From positions 14,377,708 to 14,441,707 of the forward strand of contig OX387609.1 in NCBI GenBank assembly GCA_947568835.1: a stretch of 64,000 bases of DNA, given 5' to 3'. Position numbers and translations under genes: made by a program. Below the pieces are notes generated by a model. The model made no database searches. It was not told where the DNA came from and saw only the letters and a list, made by a program, of their open reading frames with translations. The DNA comes from Protonemura montana. Its lineage: Eukaryota; Arthropoda; Insecta; Plecoptera; Nemouridae. The stretch's first letter is position 1. Each line of letters starts with the position of its first letter. Positions 21,946-31,700 of this stretch are shown here, piece by piece.

Positions 21946-22400
21946 ACAAAAAATAAACAAATCAATCCCAATAATCAAACAACCTGAGTGGCAACCTGCT
22001 AGCTTGCCAGTCTGGCACAGTTGGCTATCCTGACATGTCTTAATGTTTCCCTCATTTTGCAGGTTGGCGTTCTCTCCCCTCTTGACCGTGAAGTCGACCC
22101 GCTGCACCCAACAGAAGGAGAACTTGGCTCAGGAAACATCGATCTACGTCAACGCAAGACCAGCTGCTTTGTCCACTTTCCGTCCCTCGGGGAGAAAAGC
22201 AAGGTTTTTATTTGATCACTGTGATCGATTTTCGGCATCGGAAAAAACACGCTTAGTTATATATGACAATATAAGTGTTGTTAGGAATTAAACAACTGCA
22301 AGATGAGAAGCAAAAATTCACTGGGATAGAGATCTTGGGAAACTGTCGGATGTTCTTTAGCTTCCTCCAATCAAAAGCACCGGTCAACTGGAATGTAAAA

Positions 22401-22813
22401 CCGTTGATTGTAGGTTATAGGTAGAGAAACAATGTCAATGTTATAGTCTCTGTGTGAAAAATGACTACCTTACCGACAAAAATGCAGAGTACCGGAACAT
22501 CACGTTAAGTGGAGCCACTGTCGTATGAATTTTAATTTCAATATTTATTGTAGGTTACTCGCTTTTAATATCGTTACGTGTATATCAATTGTTGAGGTTA
22601 ACATTGATGGAGATTTTTTAAGCATGAAAAGTCTTAAAAGCGAGTTAACCTACGAGAAATATCGAAATTAAATTTCATACGACAGCGGCTCCACTTAACG
22701 TGATGTTCCGGTACTCTGCATTTTTGTCGGTAAGGTGGTCATTTGGCGGCCATATTTTACGCAGAGACTGTAACATTGACGTTGAAACTCTACCTATAAC
22801 CTACACTCAACGG
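22401..22813. mobile_element. Foldback MITE, copy 2, with 5-bp target duplication
   Basis: The element begins CCGTTGATTGTAGGTTATAG and ends CTATAACCTACACTCAACGG, with long inverted arms shared with the copy at 8929-9397. It is flanked by TAAAA on both sides (22396-22400 and 22814-22818), which fits a 5-bp target-site duplication. No coding capacity. The autonomous partner is not in the window. Confidence 0.88.
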
Positions 22814-22977
22814 TAAAACTTATTTTGATTTTGTTTATTGGACGTAGCCACCCAATAGCTTCAAGGGCGGTCTAAATTCTGTTTTGTGTTCTGCTTTGAA
22901 CTTGAGATGGTAGTTGGTGTTGGATCGTGGCTAGGATTCAGATAAGGACTTTCGCACCGGTTTCGAGAAAACTCTTT

Positions 22978-23215
22978 TCAACTGGGTTTATGAATGCTAA
23001 GCAAAGAACTAATTTTCCCTACGTTTACCAGCAGTAATTGCTAGGGTAATTATATATGTAAGAGTAATTGTTTATATTTTTCTGGTTCTTTTAGTTATCA
23101 GAGAAATGTCAGGACTTCTTTCACCCATGATAAAGTAACCGGAATAAGTTGCAAAAGTTTGGAAAAATTAGCTGTTCTTCACTTAGCATTCAAAAAACTT
23201 AGTTGAAAGTAGTTT
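22978..23215. mobile_element. Foldback element, GGGTTTTGAATGCTAAG family, diverged
   Basis: The left arm reads AACTGGGTTTATGAATGCTAAG and the right arm CTTAGCATTCAAAAAACTTAG; the centre is unrelated to other copies. The two arms face each other as in the compact copies at 9.7 and 47.9 kb. Confidence 0.55.
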
Positions 23216-23769
23216 TCTTCAAATGTGACTTTGTTGCTGCTTGTGATTATAAAATGTACTGCCGTTACTAACAATAAAACCAAATTTTGCTGACACAGTT
23301 TTTGTATTCCAAAAATCGCTTACTCCCTTATCCAATCCGTGAAATAAATGTGGCAAAAAAAGAGAGAAATGAGAATATTATAAAACAATCTAAAAATAAA
23401 GCAAAGACAGGCTGGGAAATAATCAAAGATAAATCTAATCGGTCCAAGATCCAAGTATATCCAGTATTTCCAAGTCCAGTATATCCAACTAAAAAATTCT
23501 ATAACTAACACTGTTGTATCTCCGATAGAAACCGCAAATTAATTTAATAGTTACTTCATCAACGTAACTTCACAGCTACTGGGCTCCAAATCTCAAATAG
23601 GGATAAACGCTCATTATGTAGAGAATCATCATCCATTGTTCTGAGGACAATTTCAGTCGGAGAGGTACTAACTCTAATAGATGTTGTGGGCAAGAAGCGG
23701 TCAGCGGGGATGAAAGTACTGTCTGTATTCAATGCAGGTCCATTAACACAGATCATTAATTAAACCTTC

Positions 23770-24315
23770 TGTCGCTGTCATTTTCCAGGAGCTTTGAAAA
23801 CCGCAAATATATTACCTTTGTGTAAAAAAGGAGACCGTAAAACTATTAATTGCTATTGCTAAATGCGTAGATCAATTGCTATTTTATCGGTATTCTCGAA
23901 AATCTTCGAAAAAGCTTTCTGTGATAGGATTTTTAATTTAAAAAAAAGTTTGATATTTTAAATAATAATCAGCATGGGTTAACAAATTATGTGTGGAAAC
24001 TAACGCAGCGGTCTCTCAAATTGAGAAGTGGACCCCGCAAGAGCAGCCTATTTCTGATCCATGAAAAGACAGTTGTAATGAGATTTCAAGCAAAACAAAG
24101 AGAGGACAGTAGTGCCCTTATCTGGATGAAAATTATTGTGAAAGGAACTGAAACTAACCTGCTCGGGGTAATGATAGACAACGAACTAAATCTGAAAAGT
24201 CACAAAAACATGCTATGTTGGTTGGTTAGTAAAAAGCGCCAATTTGTTCAGGATTTTATTTCAGAAAATACAAAATACATTTGTTTTTTAGTTATTGACC
24301 CTGATTATTTTATTT
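23770..24315 (+). pseudogene. Decayed non-LTR retrotransposon, reverse transcriptase remnants
   Basis: Translation in shifting frames gives the conserved opening of an LINE reverse transcriptase (PLCKKGDRKTIN, then FSKIFEKAFCDRIFN, then NNQHG). A large internal deletion follows, and the C-terminal thumb-like part ends in TNLLGVMIDNELNLKSH. Stops and frameshifts interrupt it, and the catalytic region is gone. Confidence 0.65.
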
Positions 24316-24530
24316 AGATGCATTTAGGATGCTTGAACTACATAATTGTTATAATTTTAAGTAAGAAGTAAGAAAGTAAGAAGAAGTAACTAGTACATGT
24401 TACGAAACGTCGGGAAATTTAGTTGTCCTTTACTTAGCATTCAAACCCCATTTCAAATAGTTTTTGTTAAAACTAGTGCTAAGGATAAATCAAGTAAACA
24501 TGAGTCTAAAAACCATCGTACAAAAAGTTC
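24215..24530 (+). repeat. Interspersed repeat with CGAAACGTCGGG core (plus copy)
   Basis: About 315 bp matching, in the opposite orientation, the segment at 30780-31105. Shared landmarks are ATTGACCCTGATTATTT, GATGCATTTAGGA, AGAAGTAAC/GTTACGAAACGTCGG, TTACTTAGCATTCAAACCCC and AAACATGAGTCTAAAAACC. The right part is the arm used by the foldback copies at 9.7, 37.1 and 48.0 kb. Confidence 0.7.
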
Positions 24531-24602
24531 TTCAGCACAGAATCAAGGTTAAATACCGACACAAAAAGACACCTACACAGGAATCTACCCCTAGCTTCAC
24601 TT

Positions 24603-24845
24603 TCAGTAGCAATAATAATAATAATAATAATAACATATATTTTTATTCAAGGATTGGTTACAAATATAACATTGGGAAGTCATTGAGGATAATGATGATG
24701 ATAACTCATCATTGTAGTAGTCATTCACAGAGTAAAAACAATGCGTCAACAGAAAATTTTTCAACAACCTATCGAAGTTTTTGTCATTTTGTTTCGACAT
24801 AATATTCAAGGGAAGGTGGTTGAAAATCTTCACTCCATTACTTGA
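24603..24845 (-). pseudogene. LINE 3' fragment, C-terminus of ORF2
   Basis: The minus strand encodes GVKIFNHLPLNIMSKQ and then DRLLKNFLLTHCFYSVNDYY, the typical C-terminus of Jockey/CR1-type ORF2 proteins. It is followed by a (TTA)n tail at 24605-24632. It is 5'-truncated and abuts the plus-strand LINE that follows. Confidence 0.7.
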
Positions 24846-26330
24846 AGAAGATGCAAGATGCAAGCTGATGGAACGCATAATTGCAGACTACATCCACAAA
24901 ATATGGGAGGAGAACCAGTGGCTGTTCGAGAACCAGCATGGCTTTAGGAAAGGTTACTCCTGTGAATCATCACTCACAGCCTTCGCTCAGGAGCTATCTG
25001 AATCCGTGGATCAGGGTGAGCAGGTTGACGCGATCCTCCTTGACTTCTCAAAAGCCTTTGACGTGGTACCCCACAGTCGTCTCATGGACAAAATTGCAGC
25101 AATGGGATTGGACGACAGAGTCACCGCATGGATAAAGGCATTTCTTTCAGACAGAACACAGAGAGTCCAAGTGGGACAGGCTCTATCTGACTCGAAAAAT
25201 GTTGAATCTGGCGTAACACAAGGAAGTGTGCTAGGCCCAGCCCTCTTCATTGGCTACATCAATGACTTGGCAAGCGGCATTCAGTCTAACATTCGACTGT
25301 TTGCCGACGACTGCATTGTATACAAGGTTATAAAGTCTGAGGAGGACCAGCAGTGCCTGCAGGAGGACTTGAGCAACATCAGTACCTGGGTGAACCTCAA
25401 CATGATGAAACTTAATACAAAAAAAACAACAGTAATAAGTTTCACCAGCAAACTGCACCCTTCACCAACAGCGTATGAATTACAAGGCGAAGCACTCACC
25501 AAAGCCACAAGCTGCAAATACCTCGGCGTAACACTCCCATCAAGTCTGAGTTGGAACTACCACACCGAGAAGATAGTGAGCAAAGCGAAGCGGAGCCTAC
25601 ATTTCGTTATGCGCAACATCCGAGGTAGTGCCCAAGCAACAAAAATACATGCTTACAAGTGCCTTGTAAGACCGTTGCTTGAATATTGCAGTGGAGTGTG
25701 GGACCCATACACAGCAACCATGATCGACAAAATCGAAAGCATCCAAAGGCGAGCGGCAAGATATGCCACTAACAACCACAAGCGATGGTCCACAGCAACC
25801 CAGCGACCACAAGTAAGCGTGACAGCACTCCTCGAAAACCTAAAGTGGGAGTCTCTGGCGTCGAGAAGACGGCGAGTCTCATTGAGGTGCCTCTACAAGG
25901 CAATGACGGCCTGGAACGACCTCCTAAAACTAACATCAAAAGCGGAGCGCCATAGTAGGAATGACCACAACAACAAGCTGCTTCTTAAAAGATATAACAC
26001 CAACTCTGGGTTGCAGTCATTTCTTGGAAGAACCACAAGATATTGGAATAATTTACCGCCAAGCACCATGAACACCCTGCCCGGAAAGTCAACATTTGAG
26101 AAGGCTATTGCACTGGCACATAGGTAGCCATGATTAATCCAGTGCTATCCTAAGCTATATATCAAAGATTAAAATGTAAATTTACATCAAAGTTTAAATG
26201 TATCTTTTAAAATGTATAATAATATTATTATCAAAACATGTAGTTAATTCATAATATTTATATTGCTTCTAACCACCGGTATAGTTGTACCAAAGTTATG
26301 TAATAAATATATAAATAAAAAATAAGATCA
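24846..26330 (+). mobile_element. 5'-truncated non-LTR retrotransposon with uninterrupted RT frame
   Basis: An open frame runs from the element's left edge to TAG at 26125-26127. Continuous with flanking DNA it gives 448 codons; the first roughly 22 residues are flank. Visible RT blocks are NQHGFRKGYSCESSL, LLDFSKAFDVVPH (metal-binding Asp), GVTQGSVLGPALFIGYINDL and RLFADDCIVY (FADD catalytic box). Next come the thumb (CKYLGVTLPSSLSWNYH) and the C-terminal LVRPLLEYCSGVWDPY / IQRRAARYATNNH block typical of Jockey-superfamily (CR1/L2-like) LINEs. The endonuclease and first RT block are missing, so it is dead on its own. The 3' UTR ends in AATAAATATATAAATAAAAA near 26320. Confidence 0.85.
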
Positions 26331-26357
26331 GGTTCGACACCAGCACAGAACCAAATA

Positions 26358-26760
26358 GAGTTTGTTTGTTTGTTTATTGTTTATTTTCCATTGTAAAAAA
26401 TGATTACATGCCATGATCGTTGTCACATAAAACAGTAAAAACAGGCTTTGGAAATTGTCAATTGCTAATTAAAATTTGTACATTGATCATTTTTGTTCTT
26501 TCACACAATATTTACAATCGCAACCATTCAGACTAGTATATTCTAAGATAGTGTAAAACGAATGTTGAATTAAAAAATCTTTGACCATTCCTTTAAAGCT
26601 TTCCATGCTAATTGTTTTTTCCTTTATCTTGCGGGGTAATTTATTGTATAAAATTGGTCCCATAAATGTTACATTCTTTCTCCCTATTTCTAACAAGCTT
26701 TTTTTTTTTGTCGTATATCGTCTTTTTTTCTAGTATTTTTATTGTGAATATAAATATGTG
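26358..26760 (-). pseudogene. LINE 3' fragment, C-terminus of ORF2, with 3' UTR
   Basis: The minus strand encodes ILYNKLPRKIKEKTISMESF and DFLIQHSFYTILEY, the C-terminal end of a Jockey/CR1-type ORF2. A 3' UTR follows, ending in a CAAA-rich tail (complement of GTTTGTTTGTTTATTG at 26358-26375). It is 5'-truncated and meets the plus-strand LINE at about 26770. Confidence 0.7.
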
Positions 26761-26769
26761 AGTAACATC

Positions 26770-28420
26770 GCAAATGCTGAAAACCTGTAGAAATGAAATC
26801 ATCCCATACCTACATCTTATTTTCTCCATGTCCATAAACAACCGCCAACTACCAACTACTACAATCCATCCTGTAAACAAAAATGGACCAAAAAACAATC
26901 CGACAAATTACAGACCAATCAGCAAAACAGCAATTACATGCAAAATATTTGAAAGATTGGTAACAAGCTACATCCACACTACCTGGTCTAAGGAATACTG
27001 GTTGTACGAAAACCAACACGGTTTTCGGAAGGAATACTCATGTGAATCTTCACTAGCCTGCTTTACACAAGAATTAGCAGAGGAGCTGGACAAAGGGGGG
27101 CAAGTGGACCCTATTCTGCTGGATTTCTCAAAGGCCTTCGATGTGGTCCCGAAACTCATCGAACTCATCGAAAAGTTTGCAGCCATGGGATTGGACCCGC
27201 GGGTTGTAAATTGGATACGAGCCTTCCTCAATGGGCGAACACAGGTAGTGGAAGTCGGAAATTCGAAGTCTGCACCCGCTCATGACACATCAGGCGTAGT
27301 ACAGGGAACGGTATTGGGACCAACACTGTTCATAGGATTCATAAACAGCATAGCTCAAAATACTGCCACACGATTCTGCCTCTCAGCAGACGACTGCATC
27401 CTTTACTCAGCAATTAAATGCAAAACAGACTCAGAAAAACTTCAAACTGACCTAAACCAAATCAAAAAATGGGTGCAAAAAATGGCATGAAACTGAAAAA
27501 CGCAAAAACAAACATCATAATCGTATGATATCGTATGTGCTGGATGGAGCACACATACCAAAAAGTGACTGTCAAATACCTAGGTATCACTCTCACCCAG
27601 GACCTCAGTTGGAATAACCATATCACCAAAATGGTATCAAGAGCAAAGCTGAACACAAACTTCATTGAGCAAAACTTAAAAGGTAGCGCCCCGAAAACCA
27701 AGGAGCACGCTTACAAATGTCTCATCCCATCCGACCTGCAATAGAGTATCGCTCAGGAGTGTGGGACCCCCACTCGAATGCACAAACACATTTAGTAGAA
27801 ATGGTTGAGAGAAGAGCACCGAGATTTGTGACCAATGGCAATAAGATGAAACGCTGGTCCAAGGCTAGGAAGAAACCTTGGACTAGCGTAACAAAACTCT
27901 TGGAGATGCTCCAATGGCCATCACTGGCTGACAGAAGACGCTCAGTCCGACTACGGTACCTCTTCAAAGCCCTCTGTGGAGAGCCGGCATGGAAAGAACT
28001 TGCAGAGCGTGTCCAGACGAGAACATTCGCCGGGAGAGGAGACCACGACAGAAAACTGTTTCTGCACAGGTACAAGACAGATCTGGGCCATTTCTCATTG
28101 ATTGGCAGAACAATAAGAGACTGGAACAATATCCCCAGCAAAATAAATGAGTAAAATCAAATCTGTAAAGGACTTTTAGTTACCTACCACTAGTATTACA
28201 AAACTACTTAATCTAGTAATAAATTAGTTTAATAGATATATCACGGTATGATGTAACTAATGGAAAACTGACTTGTTAACTTAATCTTAACTTCACAATT
28301 TAATGCAATCAACAGGAAGAAAAAATGAGTTCATTCCATTTTATGCATCATCCAAAAGTTGTAAATAAACACCTTTTCTTTTTTATGCTATTCTATTCTA
28401 TTCTATTCTATTCTATTCTA
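26770..28420 (+). pseudogene. 5'-truncated non-LTR retrotransposon, frameshifted
   Basis: This is a relative of the 24.85-kb element but a distinct lineage. The frame at 26774-27490 carries NNPTNYRPISKTAITCKIFE, NQHGFRKEYSCESSL, LLDFSKAFDVVP, VVQGTVLGPTLFIGFI and SADDC (FADD changed to SADD). A frameshift near 27480 and another near 27717 break it. Later pieces are YLGITLTQDLSWNNH and SGVWDPH ... ERRAPRFVTNGNK, ending at 28154. The 3' end is a (TATTC)n tail at 28388-28420, directly against the stop codon of the minus-strand protease gene. Confidence 0.8.
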
Positions 28421-28795
28421 CTAATTATCTTTGAACACAATTTCCTCCAGCCAGTCAGCATAGTTTGATATTTTTGTAAACATAGTCATGTGCTCCGCCT
28501 GGCAGACCAATGAACTTGGGCCCCGTCGAACGGGCGCATGACTCACGACCCCTCTGATATAATACCGGACCCCGGCTAACGTTGCCTTTGGAAAGACGAA
28601 GCCGCCGCCCGAGTCCCCGCGACAAACGCTGGTTGAACGGTTCCGATATCCGCCACAAAACTTGTCGCGGAGGAGGTGGTTTGTGAAGTCGGAGGGCACG
28701 GAGGAATGGCAGTCCTGGTATGAAACGAACGGTAGGTCTACATAGCGGAGTGTGGGGCTCATGGTGTTGTTCTCCGTTATGCCCCATCCAGGAAC
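28421..28795 (-). CDS. Protease gene exon 8: catalytic Ser, C-terminus and stop
   Basis: The acceptor is CTTGTTGCAG/GTTCC. It encodes VPGWGITEN, FCGGYRNRSTSVCRGDSGGG (Ser700), RGVVSHAP and MFTKISNYADWLEEIVFKDN, then TAG at 28423-28421. Position 189 (chymotrypsin numbering) is Ser694, 216 is Ala and 226 is Thr, so the S1 pocket is not trypsin-like. The stop codon sits directly on the (TATTC)n tail of a LINE, so the 3' UTR is antisense LINE sequence. Confidence 0.88.
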   Translation of the reverse strand, partial: VPGWGITENNTMSPTLRYVDLPFVSYQDCHSSVPSDFTNHLLRDKFCGGYRNRSTSVCRGDSGGGFVFPKATLAGVRYYIRGVVSHAPVRRGPSSLVCQAEHMTMFTKISNYADWLEEIVFKDN

Positions 28796-31700
28796 CTGCA
28801 ACAAGACCAGTTGGGATGCTAAGTTCTGGTTTTCATAGCAAGTGTTGATTGGCTAGAAATAACTCAAAGAAGGTATAATCACAGAATATTAATCTTGAAT
28901 AAAATCCCTAATTTTGGTTTCTTTGGTTACCGCTTGGGTCAGTGGTAAAACTTTGCCACATTGAAAGTGTGCCAATTTGCACTAATTTTAGCGAAGCTTT
29001 AACGGTAGATTCTTATTCGAAATTGAACGAGAATCACCCAACGGCAAAGTAAAATGCAATACGATCGCTTTTTGGGGGTTAAAAAAGCAAAACATCCCAA
29101 GAAAACGGAGTCGCTAGTCTATTTTTTAAATTTTTTTAGCATTTTTTAAAACAAAAGTGGCTTTACAGTATTGTAAGCATGAGCGTGTTGTCACTACGGT
29201 CATATAGGTACCAAAAACATACCGATTTAATGCTTGATGAGTCAAAATACAATGATATTCAAAGTGTCTTTCATTACAGAGGGCAGTTTAAACAAATATG
29301 ATCCAAATACGCAATCAAAGTACAATGCCATATTTTTAATTAATGTTTTAAATACTAAAATCTCTACCACATGCAAGTCGTGGCATTCTCAAACTTCAAT
29401 AATATACTGTTTTTTAGCACTTTTTATTGGTTTTGAGCGGAGGTTGGCACAAGTTTGACTACGTTGAAAATTTTGTTACTCAAAATTAACTGAAAAATAC
29501 TAAGAGCTAAGCTAAAATCCAATGTGTCAGCTTTTTGCGGTTAAAAATAGCAAGAATTACTGAAAAAACACGTTAAAAATAACATTTTTATCATTTTTTC
29601 GGTACTTTCTAACAAAAAACAAACTTCAATTAGCATCAAAATAATCGCGGCGCCGCTACGGTCTAACATCATGCCGATTTAATGCATCATATCAACAATA
29701 TCAAGGTACCTCTCAGATTTTTCAAATGCAAAGAACGACAAATAAATAATTTTTTTGTCACTTTTCAAAGCTGTCCTGAAAATTTGGCACACTACCTGCA
29801 TTTTTCTTAAAGTGTATAAGAAATCGAACGTGGAATTGAATCGTGTAAATAAGAACTGAATCTGATTAAAGTGGTTCAAAATTGAGCAGTATATAAAACC
29901 TCAATTAGATCGTTTTCTGCAAGATCCGTATAACTACGGTGATTCTTATCACTCAATATGGACACTAATATGGACGTAGATTCTTGACCTTAAAGCAAGC
30001 AAAGGGGGTCAAAATGAAGCAGTATACAAGTTGTATTTGGGTGAGATTAAACCTGGACATTGAGTCTAAGCCTTAAAACTTACAAAATAGGTAAACAATT
30101 TACTGTAGTCGTTATCGATATTAACTTTTTTCCGGACCAAAATTGCTGATATCGACTCACATCACTCAGATCACTCACCAGCTGCGTGCGCAGCGGGTGC
30201 ACTTCTAGTATAATTATAAAAGCCAGCTCATAAAAGGTTTATAAACCATGAAAGTTACATTCAAGGTAAAAGCAAGATGTAGCTTGACAGAATCTTAAGA
30301 CATAACTGTTGGATGTCCAGCTATGTCTTTGTAGGTGAAAATTCCTCGTGAAAAACTTACGAGGCCCATGTTGTTACTCGTAAGCTGCTGGTACTCAAAG
30401 AACGTGTTCCAATCCAGACAAACAACTCCAACTGCCAACGTCGCTGTGACAGGCGTTGACAGTTGGACGACGGCAATGTCTGATTCGAACCTCTTTGATT
30501 GTCCAGCATAATGCTCGGGAATGTGGATCGCTCTTACATCCCTTCGCTGTTCTTGGTCGTCCGTTATCTCCCAAGTAAGACTGAACTTCCCAGTGGCAGC
30601 TTTATACTCGGAGTCAATCTTTGGGTTTTTTGATCTGCCGTTCCAAAAGCAGTGAGCCGCTGCAACAGTCAAGGATCAGAGCAATTGTAAAAAAGCCGTC
30701 GAGAGCTAGTGACCGGAACGAAGAGTAAACCATGCCTCCCGATGGTGCCAGGAGTTAAACTGCGTCATTTGGAAGATAAGCATCAAAGATGATGGTTTTT
30801 AGACTCATGTCTACTTCATTTATCCTTAGCACAAGTTTTTAGAAAAACTATTTGAACTGGGTTTTGAATGCTAAGTAAAGGGCTACTAAATTTCCCGACG
30901 TTTCGTAACATATATTAGTTACTTCTTCAGAGGTTTGAGCAGTCCTGACAATTTTCCGATAACAAAAGAACCACATAAAATTATAACAATTACCAAGTTC
31001 AAGCTTCCTAAATGCATCTAAACAAATAATCAGGGTCAATAACTCAAAAACTAATGTATTATGTATTTTCTGAAATAAGAACTCGAACACATTGGCGTTT
31101 TTTAACTAACTAATTATGTGTATGGAAAATGTGTATGTGTATTATGTGTATCAAAGATGTTGGTACTAGAGATCGGCACTCTTTACTGGCGCAACTTCTC
31201 ATTAAGTGTTTAGCATGTGCAAAGCCATGGCAGAAATTATATTGGGCTTTTTTGTCACCCACTGCAAGCAATGTAACAAATATGACAGATATTTTTTTAA
31301 TAAGCTCAAGACAAAAGTTCAGCTGAATACAAATTAAGATGCACCATAACAATGGTCTCTACCTACCGGAGATGAAGAACTCGAGCGTGATGAGTGACCC
31401 GCCGCAAATGGGTTTATAAGAGTTGTTGTTTTTGCGGAAAACACCCACGTGCCACGGGAACTCGGTGGACTGTGCTTCATTCCCACCCACGGACAGTGAA
31501 GAGGTTCTTCCCATCCGGAGACCGCAGTCTACGGCACAGAAAGGCACCAGGCAGCAGTAAGTGAAGGCCAAGCAAGCATTGCTTCAGAGCCCAGCAAGCC
31601 TTGCTTAAGAGCATAGCAAGCCTTGCTTCAGAGCCCAGCAAGCCTTGCTACAGAGTACAGCAAGCCTTGCTTCAGAGCACAGCAAGCCTTGCTTCAGAGC

